Below are positions 23,567 through 29,682 of a DNA stretch of 29,682 bases, piece by piece (the first letter of the stretch is position 1; the number at the start of each line of letters is the position of its first letter). Below the pieces are notes generated by a model. The model worked only from the letters and a program-made list of their open reading frames with translations, had not been told where the DNA came from and searched no databases. Location of the stretch: the IMG/VR virus record IMGVR_UViG_3300047322_000589, positions 1 to 29,682 of that record; one strand, written 5' to 3'. Both the position numbers and the translations under genes were made by a program. Source of the stretch: a virus.

Positions 23567-23780
23567 CGCGCTCTCCTTTCTTCTGATTCTCGATGGCGCG
23601 GTCAAGATACCAACGTGCCTTCTTCAGATCCTCGAGTTCATTGCCCTTGTGAGGTGCTCGTGCAATGTACTTCACGGCGTTTCCTCGATTGTAGTCAAGG
23701 TTCCAGTCCTCGATCACCTCGATCACTTCGATCTTCCCGAAGGTGTAGTGGGAGGGGTGATTGACCGGGTCGTGACTCAT
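23535..23780 (-). CDS. DUF3310 protein
   Basis: 81 residues; the family signature is very clear: VNHPSHYT, GKIEVIEVIEDW, LDYNRGNAVKYIARAPHKGNELEDLKKARWYLDRAI. DUF3310 proteins are common in phages, small and of unknown mechanism, sometimes labelled nucleotide-kinase-like. The ATG start overlaps the previous stop (ATGA). Its C-terminus (residues after about 70) is lysine/arginine-rich and overlaps the DpdA start. It lies inside the deazaguanine operon, directly before DpdA, but that does not by itself indicate a role in modification. Confidence 0.9.
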   Translation of the reverse strand: MSHDPVNHPSHYTFGKIEVIEVIEDWNLDYNRGNAVKYIARAPHKGNELEDLKKARWYLDRAIENQKKGERVENRTHSPSR

Positions 23781-24001
23781 CCCTTAGTGAACTCGATGAG
23801 GATGGTTGCTCCTCCGTCGAGCGCCTTTGCGTGGTCGTCGCACACATCCACCATAAGGCGCGTAAACGAGGAGTATGCGACCCTGCGCGCTTTCGTCGCT
23901 TCTTCCGTGCACTCAAGATAGGAGCAACTACCCTTCGTCCTCTGACCCCTCGGATGCGGCGTGTACTTCTCCTGCGTTTGCGCGGTCGTTTCTTCTGGCA
24001 T
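23777..24001 (-). CDS. Small putative zinc-finger protein
   Basis: 74 residues from ATG 24001, chosen because GGGAG lies eight bases before it. The sequence shows C-x4-C (CSYLEC, about residues 25-30) and later C-x2-H (CDDHA), the pattern of small phage zinc-finger proteins whose two halves are separated by about 25 residues. The N-terminal 20 residues are polar and basic. The start lies 74 bases inside the preceding gene, a long overlap for this operon. Both frames look coding. Function is unknown; a role as a DNA- or protein-binding accessory is possible. Confidence 0.6.
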   Translation of the reverse strand: MPEETTAQTQEKYTPHPRGQRTKGSCSYLECTEEATKARRVAYSSFTRLMVDVCDDHAKALDGGATILIEFTKG

Positions 24002-24182
24002 CTGCCATCTCCCGGAATAGGTCTTCGACTGATCGGCGCGCATAGAAGCACGTCAGGTTCGCTGTGGTGTCTTCAAGTTCGATGGTGTCTACAGTTGCGG
24101 CACCCTTCATCACTTGGAGCGTCACGTCTATGCGACCTGACTCTTGGTCCTCCTGGATGTCGAACTTCAGGGTGAACTTCAT
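23928..24182 (-). CDS. Small acidic protein of unknown function
   Basis: 84 residues, ATG start overlapping the previous stop (ATGA). The N-terminal half is beta-like (FTLKFDIQE, IDVTLQVMKG, VDTIELE). The middle has a helix (YARRSVEDLFREMADARR), and the end is acidic and disordered-looking. I do not recognise a family. It shares 74 bases with the following zinc-finger-like gene, which begins within its last third. Confidence 0.6.
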   Translation of the reverse strand: MKFTLKFDIQEDQESGRIDVTLQVMKGAATVDTIELEDTTANLTCFYARRSVEDLFREMADARRNDRANAGEVHAASEGSEDEG

Positions 24183-24409
24183 GCCAGGATCTGCTTGTCA
24201 GGATCGAAGATACGTGCGTCCAGTGGGATGTCTGGGAAACACCACTGGTTATCTGTGTTGTATCCCAGGTCCGGGTGGCGTCCACCTTCCTTGGAACGCG
24301 CCCACGTATGCGCGAATGACCAGGCATCTGGTGTATTCACCTCAGTACATACCCGAATGATGTTGCGCCAGGTGAACTGGAGGTGCTCTTTGCGCTCTGC
24401 AGTTGTCAT
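24179..24409 (-). CDS. Small unrecognised protein after queC
   Basis: 76 residues from ATG 24409, which overlaps the QueC stop by four bases; GGGAG lies about six bases before it. The sequence begins TTAERKEHLQFTWRNI, has a Trp/His-containing helix (AWSFAHTWARSKEGG), a GYNTDNQWCF segment, and a short acidic end. Three Trp residues in the core suggest a small folded domain. I recognise no family. Its position inside the deazaguanine operon makes it a candidate accessory protein, but it could equally be an unrelated early gene. Confidence 0.62.
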   Translation of the reverse strand: MTTAERKEHLQFTWRNIIRVCTEVNTPDAWSFAHTWARSKEGGRHPDLGYNTDNQWCFPDIPLDARIFDPDKQILA

Positions 24410-25110
24410 ATGAAACTCCCGGATGCGTAGGGTACTGGATCGTGCACTCCTGCCAGCATGAACGCCTGACGGCGACCGATGCAGGTTGGGCACTTGCCAC
24501 ACGCGATGTTCTCACGCCTGTCTTCATCGTACACAGGATCGTAACAGGACCAGGTGTATTCGTAGGGGACAGCAAGTGTCATCCCCAGTTCGACAATCTG
24601 ACCCTTTGAGAGATACTGGAATGGCGCCTCCAATCGTACCTTGTGGTAGGTGCCGATGTAGACAGCGGCGGACATCGCACCAATGAACTCTGGCGTGCAG
24701 TCAGGGTAGGCGAAGTTGTGTGCGTCCTCAGCGTGTGCCCCGATCACCACGCGATTTGCCTCACACATGAGCGCATAGGAAGTTGCTTGCGAGATAAGGT
24801 TCGCATTGCGGAAGGGGACGTATGTAGGTGAGGGGCCTTCTGCTTTGTGCAACTCCTCATACGTCTTGTGTGGCATCTCCTCGTCACCTGACAGCGCACC
24901 CATAGCGAACAGGTGTTCAGGTAGGTGGATGATCGTGTGATCCATCGCCCCGTAGTGCCCAGCGATGTTCTCAGCAGCGGCGCTCTCCATGTCTTCGTGC
25001 TTTGCGCCATAGGTGAACGAGATCGCGTAGATCTCATCGCCACCATGCGCACAGAGCGCCAGCGCAGTTGAGGAGTCAAGACCCCCAGACAATAGGATTA
25101 CAGTCCTCAT
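24406..25110 (-). CDS. queC: 7-cyano-7-deazaguanine (preQ0) synthase QueC
   Basis: QueC turns 7-carboxy-7-deazaguanine into preQ0 using ATP and ammonia. 234 residues, matching the usual length. The PP-loop SGGLDSSTAL lies at 8-17. The structural zinc ligands are Cys189 and the triplet Cys204, Cys207 and Cys210 (CGKCPTC), followed by the family end IGRRQAF. FTYGAKH and TYVPFRNANL, both typical of QueC, are present. There is no extra glutamine-amidotransferase (Gat) domain, so this is plain QueC and not the Gat-QueC that makes archaeosine-type bases. Start and stop overlap the neighbours by four bases each. Confidence 0.96.
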   Translation of the reverse strand: MRTVILLSGGLDSSTALALCAHGGDEIYAISFTYGAKHEDMESAAAENIAGHYGAMDHTIIHLPEHLFAMGALSGDEEMPHKTYEELHKAEGPSPTYVPFRNANLISQATSYALMCEANRVVIGAHAEDAHNFAYPDCTPEFIGAMSAAVYIGTYHKVRLEAPFQYLSKGQIVELGMTLAVPYEYTWSCYDPVYDEDRRENIACGKCPTCIGRRQAFMLAGVHDPVPYASGSFI

Positions 25111-25283
25111 GCTTCACCCTGTACTAAAGGACCTTCTCCCATGCTCATTGCTTCTTCGTACGCAGCAAGGAACTCTTCGGGATCGACAACTGCTGAGATG
25201 TCGCGCTCGTTGTCAGACAGGACTGTCACGCGTACACGACCCTGATCTGTCTTCTCGATGCGAACTGAGTTAGGCCTAGACAT
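25107..25283 (-). CDS. Small protein between folE and queC, function unknown
   Basis: 58 residues from ATG 25283, or 60 from ATG 25289, which overlaps the FolE stop (ATGA). AAGGG lies at a good distance only from 25283. The sequence shows a beta-hairpin-like part (SVRIEKTDQGRVRVTVLSD, ISAVVDPEEF) followed by a helix (LAAYEEAMSMGEG). It looks like a small compact domain. I recognise no family. It overlaps the QueC start by four bases, so it is made together with QueC. Confidence 0.65.
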   Translation of the reverse strand: MSRPNSVRIEKTDQGRVRVTVLSDNERDISAVVDPEEFLAAYEEAMSMGEGPLVQGEA

Positions 25284-25285
25284 GG

Positions 25286-25897
25286 TCATCCCTTTCCGAT
25301 TAGGACTAGGAACTCGTGACGTGCCTCTGGGTCATCGAGGAAGTCACCCTGGACGGCGGACGTCACGGTGAGTGACCCGGGTGCCTGGACACCTCGGATC
25401 GTCATGCAGGTGTGTTCCGCCTCAACGATCACCATAGCGCCTCGAGGTGCCAGGACCTCGACCATGGTGTCGAGTACTTGACGTGTGAGGCGCTCTTGCA
25501 CCTGCAACCTCCGAGCGAATACATCTACCAACCGCTTGAACTTCGACAGGCCCGCGATCCGGTCCCGCGGAATGTAACCTACATGGGCACGACCAATGAA
25601 GGGAAGTAGGTGGTGTTCACACAGCGAAACTAGGGGGATGTCTCGCACGATGACCATCTCATCATACCCTTCGGCGTCAAAGGTGGTGAACACATCCCTT
25701 GCCACTTGATCGTACCCACTAGTCAGTTCCTGGTAGGCCTTCACGACTCGTCTGGGTGTGTCAGCGAGTCCTGGACGCCTCCGGTCCTCGCCAAGGAACG
25801 CCAGGAACTGAGCAATGTGGTTCTCTGCATCCTCGATTGGTTTCCAGGTAGACGGGGGACCTCGTCGCATGCTATCCTCTGTGTTCGTGGTACTCAC
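25286..25897 (-). CDS. folE: GTP cyclohydrolase I FolE
   Basis: This makes dihydroneopterin triphosphate from GTP, the first step towards preQ0. From the GTG at 25897 (GTGA overlap with the QueE stop) it has 203 residues; a GTG at 25918 is possible but would overlap QueE by 25 bases. The zinc ligands are visible as Cys93 and His96 (SLCEHHLLPF) and Cys164 (EHTCMTIRGV). Further family signatures are GLADTPRRV, GYIPRDRIAGLSKFKRLVD and RLTRQV. Its place inside the que cluster points to deazaguanine synthesis and not to folate. Confidence 0.96.
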   Translation of the reverse strand: MSTTNTEDSMRRGPPSTWKPIEDAENHIAQFLAFLGEDRRRPGLADTPRRVVKAYQELTSGYDQVARDVFTTFDAEGYDEMVIVRDIPLVSLCEHHLLPFIGRAHVGYIPRDRIAGLSKFKRLVDVFARRLQVQERLTRQVLDTMVEVLAPRGAMVIVEAEHTCMTIRGVQAPGSLTVTSAVQGDFLDDPEARHEFLVLIGKG

Positions 25898-26682
25898 GTC
25901 GCCCTCGCATTGCCCCACATGAGGGTGTGCAGTTGAGGCGTCACGCGTACTTCTGCCATTTCTTCCGAATCATCTGCTATCAGTTTGTCTGACAACCACC
26001 TCAACTTATCGAGGAGACCCAGTTTGTGGTACGCCTCATCCATTGGTGTGGTGTTCTCGGACACGTCGCTGTTCCCAACCTGCAACCATCTCTCAAGATA
26101 CGGGAACGTCTGGAAGATCCACTTTGCATATTCGTAATCTGTCTCGTCAAACACCACGATCTTGAGAACCAGATTGCCTCGGTAGTTGTACCTGGACGTC
26201 TCCATCTCCCGGATGAACTTCTCGACAGTGTAGTCCTGGGTTACGTTGCCTGCAGAGGGCGGTTTGGGTGAACACGTGACTACCTCACACTTGCGCAACC
26301 AGTCCTTGAAGATGGTCCCCTGTGTTTCAACTGCGATCTTATACCCTGCAACGTGCAGTAACTCGGTCAACTCACGCAGGTCAAACAGCGCAGGATTGCC
26401 ACCTGAAAGTGTCACCCACTTTGCGTCTGGTAGGTCCATCACTCTGTTGAGGATCTCGACTTGAGACATCTTCGGTAGTTTTGCCACCTCGTGCTCGTCT
26501 ACTGCGTACATGGAATCACACCAGACACAGCGGTAATCGCATCCTCCGAACCTGATGAAGTGGGTCTTCGTGCCAATGATGGTGCCTTCACCTTGAATGG
26601 TGGGACCGAAGATCTCACTGATGCGGAACTGATGCTGCGTACCCGTAGGCGACGATGTTGTCTGTTTCTGCAAGGGTGACAT
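25894..26682 (-). CDS. queE: 7-carboxy-7-deazaguanine synthase QueE (radical SAM)
   Basis: QueE rearranges carboxytetrahydropterin into the 7-deazaguanine ring with a radical SAM reaction. 262 residues. The [4Fe-4S] cysteines are Cys48, Cys52 and Cys55 (CDYRCVWCD), here in the CX3CX2C spacing. EIFGPTIQGEG (23-33), LSGGNPAL and VETQGT are typical QueE motifs. The ATG at 26682 lies only two bases after GGAGGT; a TTG at 26673 is better spaced. Either start overlaps queD by about 60-68 bases. The C-terminal extension (DEAYHKLGLLDKLRWL...) is normal for long-form QueE. Confidence 0.95.
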   Translation of the reverse strand: MSPLQKQTTSSPTGTQHQFRISEIFGPTIQGEGTIIGTKTHFIRFGGCDYRCVWCDSMYAVDEHEVAKLPKMSQVEILNRVMDLPDAKWVTLSGGNPALFDLRELTELLHVAGYKIAVETQGTIFKDWLRKCEVVTCSPKPPSAGNVTQDYTVEKFIREMETSRYNYRGNLVLKIVVFDETDYEYAKWIFQTFPYLERWLQVGNSDVSENTTPMDEAYHKLGLLDKLRWLSDKLIADDSEEMAEVRVTPQLHTLMWGNARAT

Positions 26683-27034
26683 TCACCTCCCGAATGGTGT
26701 CGTCAATAGACAGCATGTCTGCTATCTCCTGAGCAATCTGCTGTGCTACTACTTCTGTCGTCGGCAGGTCATTGAATATGACCACCCTTGTCATGTTCCC
26801 CAGTTCGTGCAGGCCTGGATCGAGCACGTGCAGGAGCAACGCGTGGTCAAGGTTATCGACCACCTCTTTGATCCAGTCGAAGGGCACGACCATGCGTGAC
26901 TCTTCACCTACACGACCTGTCACGCCAACAGACACACGGTAGTTGTGTCCGTGGATATTCGCGCACTTAGAGACGTCACTCCATAGGCGATGTGCTGCTG
27001 AGAACGTGCGGTGGAAGGTGACCTTACCGTCCAT
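26615..27034 (-). CDS. queD: 6-carboxytetrahydropterin synthase QueD
   Basis: QueD converts dihydroneopterin triphosphate into 6-carboxytetrahydropterin. From ATG 27034 the protein has 139 residues; a TTG at 27046 is less likely. The zinc histidines are His15 (FSAAHRL), His28 and His30 (CANIHGHNY), and Cys24 is the catalytic cysteine. LDHALLL and the terminal ETDNIVAYG, both expected in QueD, are present. The PTTEVVAQQIA helix is also typical. It overlaps queF by about 11 bases and queE by 68 bases, so translation of these genes is probably coupled. Confidence 0.95.
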   Translation of the reverse strand: MDGKVTFHRTFSAAHRLWSDVSKCANIHGHNYRVSVGVTGRVGEESRMVVPFDWIKEVVDNLDHALLLHVLDPGLHELGNMTRVVIFNDLPTTEVVAQQIAQEIADMLSIDDTIREVNVTLAETDNIVAYGYAASVPHQ

Positions 27035-27452
27035 TTTGCATGCCAATCCCCAACTCAGGTACCAGCGCAGATGCTGTCACTGAGATGCCGCCACGTGACT
27101 TCTGGTGTAGAGTCACACGCACGAACAGCGGGTCTATCGCTGCGAAGACATCCTTTGCGATCTGTGCTGCTAACGTCTCGCAGAAGGCACCTTGCGTACG
27201 AAACTGCTGCAGGTACAACTTCAAGGACTTTGACTCGAGTCCCCTGTACCCCTCGAACACGATCTCCATCGAGTAGTAGTCGGGTTGACCTGTGATGGGG
27301 CACACTGCGGTGAACTCGTCTGATTCCATCGTGACGCTATCGACGGTAGAGGAGAGGTCGAACGCCTCCAATCCCTTGAAGACGTTCTGACCCCGATCCT
27401 GCAGCGACGAGAACTGGCCGCCCTTGTTTGCGTGGGAGGCCTCCTCGCTCAC
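27024..27452 (-). CDS. queF: QueF-family protein (preQ0 reductase or QueF-like)
   Basis: QueF reduces the nitrile of preQ0 to the amine of preQ1 using NADPH. 142 residues with a GTG start in a GTGA overlap with the DUF669-like gene. The thioimide-forming Cys51 and Asp58 are seen in AVCPITGQPD, and the QueF signature ESKSLKLY lies at 73-80. The family normally has Phe-His-Glu next (His96-Glu97 in the Bacillus subtilis enzyme), but here it is Phe90-Cys91-Glu92. The RGGIS motif near the end is intact. So the cysteine, aspartate and glutamate are present but the histidine is not. The enzyme may therefore be slower or catalyse a different last step. Confidence 0.9.
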   Translation of the reverse strand: MSEEASHANKGGQFSSLQDRGQNVFKGLEAFDLSSTVDSVTMESDEFTAVCPITGQPDYYSMEIVFEGYRGLESKSLKLYLQQFRTQGAFCETLAAQIAKDVFAAIDPLFVRVTLHQKSRGGISVTASALVPELGIGMQNGR

Positions 27453-27922
27453 GATACGATCTTCTTCCTTGCTTGCGGTGCCGGCGACCCTGTCTTCTTC
27501 ATGGGTGCCGAATCCGCCTTCTTGGGACCATCGACAGGCAGCAGCATGTCTACCTTGTTGTTGATGCGCCCCTGGTACTCGTCCTCACGCACGGGCGCCA
27601 TCGCAGGCAACCCAACAAGAGCGGGTTCCGTCACGAAGTTGGTGTCCTCGTCCACCACCAGGTTGAAGTCGTCCAGCGGGACCTCGAGATTGTCGAGCGT
27701 CTCCTTCAACCGCCACAGCGCCTTGGGAGACATGCTGGTCATCATCCACACGAAGCGACCCTCGTACTCGCCTTCGGTCACCTTCAGTTTCCAGTTGAGG
27801 TACGGGTACTCGCTTGACTGCGATTGCCGCATCTCAACTTCCTCGACAACGACCAGGTACTCACCCGCAGGCAACGCTGCGAATGATTCCACTTCCTCGA
27901 AGTCAATCTTGAACTCTGGCAT
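27449..27922 (-). CDS. DUF669-like protein (probable ssDNA-binding/recombination partner)
   Basis: 157 residues from ATG 27922; GAGGAG five bases before it overlaps the ATPase stop. The start is supported because the protein then opens MPEFKIDFEEVESFAALPAGEYLVVVEEV, the usual opening of DUF669 proteins. Continuing signatures are YLNWKLKVTEGEYEGR and LWRLKETLDNLEVP. The C-terminus is Lys/Pro-rich and probably disordered. DUF669 proteins sit next to Sak-type ATPases in many phages and are thought to bind single-stranded DNA. Here the neighbour is exactly such an ATPase. Function is by context. Confidence 0.8.
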   Translation of the reverse strand: MPEFKIDFEEVESFAALPAGEYLVVVEEVEMRQSQSSEYPYLNWKLKVTEGEYEGRFVWMMTSMSPKALWRLKETLDNLEVPLDDFNLVVDEDTNFVTEPALVGLPAMAPVREDEYQGRINNKVDMLLPVDGPKKADSAPMKKTGSPAPQARKKIVS

Positions 27923-27923
27923 G

Positions 27924-28688
27924 TTACTCCTCGTAGTAGAGTGTGTCCAAAAGGTTCGTGACGGTGGGGTCGTATATCTCGTCGGGCGCAACCTTGCCCC
28001 ATGGTGTTCGCACCTTCACACGCACCTTTGGCCAGTTCTGCAGCAGAAGCGTGCGCTTCATACTGCCTTCCTCATCTTCCGTCCATGCGAGGTACCCGAC
28101 AACTTCCATCATGCCTGGGACCTCCTCAGCGACACGCCCCGCCATCATTGGTTTCTTCACAAGACCTTCACGTGGGTCCGTCTCGTCCTTCGCGTGTGCG
28201 GTCATGAAGACGTGCATAGGTAGGTCACGGAATGCACGAACCAAGCGGTTGATCTGCACAGATGCGGTACCGTAGTCGCCTTGCTCGATCAGGTCTGGAT
28301 TCTTACGGCGGTCCTCCTCTTTCTCGATGATGTTGAATAGGGCAAACTTGTGGGTCTCGGAAATCGAGTCGATAGCAACTGCCTTGAACCCCTCGACGTT
28401 CTTATCGAGTCGCTCAAAGGCCTTGTTGTAATCTGCCCACGACCGGATCTGCATATCGTACCACGTCTCGCCACGACCTGGCAGTCCTTCAAGCGTTGAC
28501 AAGACACCGCCCTCGAAGTCAAGTATCAAGATCGGTGCCGTGCGCTCGTCCATTGATCCTGTGCCGATGAAATAGGTTTTGCCCTGACCAGCAGGCCCAT
28601 ACACGAGACACTTGATTCGCCGCTCGCCTTCCTCAATCGTACGGCGAGGTCGGGTCTTGGGCCTATTGACTGACGCTGCTGTTGCCAA
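27924..28688 (-). CDS. RecA-fold AAA ATPase (Sak4-like)
   Basis: 254 residues from a TTG at 28688, chosen because AAGGAG lies seven bases before it; the frame is open further upstream but that part only mirrors the nuclease gene. Walker A is GPAGQGKT (31-38). Walker B is AVAIDSI, followed by S-E-T-H. Later FMTAHAKDE provides the sensor-like motif, and VPGMMEVVGYL is typical of the AAA_24/Sak4 group. These single-strand annealing ATPases take part in phage recombination. The start overlaps the nuclease gene by 26 bases, and the stop lies one base from the DUF669 start, so the three work as a set. Confidence 0.87.
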   Translation of the reverse strand: MATAASVNRPKTRPRRTIEEGERRIKCLVYGPAGQGKTYFIGTGSMDERTAPILILDFEGGVLSTLEGLPGRGETWYDMQIRSWADYNKAFERLDKNVEGFKAVAIDSISETHKFALFNIIEKEEDRRKNPDLIEQGDYGTASVQINRLVRAFRDLPMHVFMTAHAKDETDPREGLVKKPMMAGRVAEEVPGMMEVVGYLAWTEDEEGSMKRTLLLQNWPKVRVKVRTPWGKVAPDEIYDPTVTNLLDTLYYEE

Positions 28689-29682
28689 AGCGCAACTCCT
28701 TCGGGATCTCGTGGCGTGGTGGTTGCACCTCGAACATCTCCCGCATCGCCTCGACGTTGCCATTCTCCTCCATCGCATGGCAGATCGGGAGAACAGAGCA
28801 ACCAGGACAGTTCCGCTGGTTCGGATTGGGGTAGGCAAGGTTCGGGTATCGCATCACTTGCCGCATATCCTTGTACTCGAGATAGACACGCTTCTCGAAC
28901 GTACGCAACTGGGCAAGGTTACGAACGGAGGTGTCACGTACAAAGAAGTCGTCGTACCCTCGTTTGTCGAGTTCTGCGAGGTGCTCAGCGTACATGGCAG
29001 GATCATGCCCGTGCTCCTCGATCGCGTCCTGAAAACGGCTCCGAGTCATCAGGCGCGATTTGTCTACCGACAGTCGACCGGTAGATGCGAGGAGCACGGG
29101 GTCCTTGGGCAATCGCTTCAACAGCACATTGTATAGGAATCCCTTGGGGATGATTCCCAGCGACCGCCACGTAATGTAGCAGTATCCTGTGCCCTGATCG
29201 TCTAAGTCGAGTGCCTGGTAGGAGGGTCGTTGGGCGGCGGTTTTGTGATCCCAGACCCAGAAGTCGTCGCCTTTTCGGACAACCAGGTCGATGCGTCCGG
29301 AGAGCAAAGGACGACCACGCAACCGCCTTCCACGGGAATCAACAATAGGGACGAACCCTCTTTCTTCGAGGTTGATTTCGATGACTTCATCAAACCACCC
29401 TTCCCGCCTATCGAAGGCATCGTAGTTCTTGAGCATTCCCTCTCCCAGAAGGTAATACTCCCACCACTCCTCCTCGATCCCTAACGTATACATACCACCG
29501 TACTCGTGGACAAGATAGTCATCGACCTCCTTCCACCCCAGGCGAAATGCGTCAAGCATGTCCGTGACGACTCGCTTAGAACGATAGTACTCCTCCAGGC
29601 CTGTGTGGATGATCGTACCGAAGTACAAGGCCCATGGGACCTGGGACCGTGGTTGCAGGCGCTCAACAGTGTCTAGATACCA
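28663..29682 (-). CDS. RecB/Cas4-like PD-(D/E)XK exonuclease (5' truncated by window edge)
   Basis: The frame is open to the window end with coding-like sequence (WYLDTVERLQPRSQVPWALYF), so the start and the first Fe-S cysteine lie outside. Visible motifs are GTIIHTGLEEY with the motif-I histidine, GRIDLVV (metal-binding Asp), WVWDHKTA (D-x-K catalytic pair) and a Q/Y motif (DQGTGYCYI). Near the end NCPGCSVLPIC gives three closely spaced cysteines, the C-terminal half of a Cas4/AddB-type 4Fe-4S cluster. It would be a DNA exonuclease for recombination or replication and heads the leftward gene block seen here. No Cas1 or repeat array accompanies it, so this is a phage nuclease and not a CRISPR component. 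Confidence 0.88.
   Translation of the reverse strand, partial: WYLDTVERLQPRSQVPWALYFGTIIHTGLEEYYRSKRVVTDMLDAFRLGWKEVDDYLVHEYGGMYTLGIEEEWWEYYLLGEGMLKNYDAFDRREGWFDEVIEINLEERGFVPIVDSRGRRLRGRPLLSGRIDLVVRKGDDFWVWDHKTAAQRPSYQALDLDDQGTGYCYITWRSLGIIPKGFLYNVLLKRLPKDPVLLASTGRLSVDKSRLMTRSRFQDAIEEHGHDPAMYAEHLAELDKRGYDDFFVRDTSVRNLAQLRTFEKRVYLEYKDMRQVMRYPNLAYPNPNQRNCPGCSVLPICHAMEENGNVEAMREMFEVQPPRHEIPKELRFGNSSVSQ

Noticed and set aside
24406-27452. Host-type queuosine tRNA pathway
   Set aside because: There is no QueA or QueG, and the transglycosylase is DpdA-like and lacks the zinc site of tRNA TGT, so a DNA target is more likely than tRNA.
28689-28838. 50-residue N-terminal extension of the Sak4-like ATPase
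   Set aside because: The extension is Arg/Cys-rich nonsense that mirrors the nuclease gene in another frame. The TTG at 28688 with AAGGAG gives a sensible start.
28663-29682. Cas4-like nuclease as a sign of a CRISPR system
   Set aside because: There is no Cas1, Cas2 or repeat-spacer array. The nuclease lies beside a Sak4-like ATPase and a DUF669-like protein, a standard phage recombination set.

Overview
The window is one continuous piece of a tailed double-stranded DNA phage with a long non-contractile tail (siphovirus). It is cut at both ends inside genes: a large terminase on the left and a RecB/Cas4-like nuclease on the right. The host is most likely an actinobacterium. I infer this from the Rpf-like lysis protein of actinobacterial type, the frequent GTG/TTG starts, the moderately high GC with gene packing like that of actinophages, and the style of the portal, capsid and minor tail proteins. 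I see no integrase, repressor, tRNA, rRNA, CRISPR array or insertion sequence.

Plus strand, 1-20082 (virion and lysis). In order: terminase; a small membrane protein; a probable promoter with a palindromic operator-like site; portal; four small overlapping genes for likely surface proteins (beta-sandwich, collagen-like, LamG-like lectin, Ig-like); scaffold; major capsid; head-tail connector genes, with a two-domain peptidoglycan hydrolase among them; tail terminator; tail tube; a zinc-ribbon protein; the tail assembly chaperone pair joined by a -1 frameshift at GGGAAAA; tape measure; a large minor tail protein; a second zinc-ribbon protein; three tandem paralogous tail-tip proteins; holin; and an Rpf-like secreted muralytic protein. 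Most neighbours overlap by 1-4 bases.

The two gene sets converge at about 20.1 kb. The short space between them holds a long imperfect inverted repeat that may be a bidirectional terminator.

Minus strand, 29682-20206 (DNA metabolism). Read from right to left: RecB/Cas4-like nuclease, RecA-fold (Sak4-like) ATPase and a DUF669-like protein form a recombination set. Next comes a complete 7-deazaguanine pathway: QueF, QueD, QueE, FolE, QueC. It is interleaved with four small unrecognised proteins and a DUF3310 protein and is followed by a DpdA-like DNA base-exchange enzyme. The block ends with a 29-codon membrane micro-gene and a family A DNA polymerase that carries an N-terminal uracil-glycosylase-like domain. 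The simplest reading is that GTP is turned into preQ0 (FolE, QueD, QueE, QueC), perhaps reduced to preQ1 (QueF), and exchanged for guanine in phage DNA by DpdA, which would protect the genome from host restriction. The QueF has an unusual catalytic-site change (Cys where QueF normally has His), so the final base may not be preQ1.
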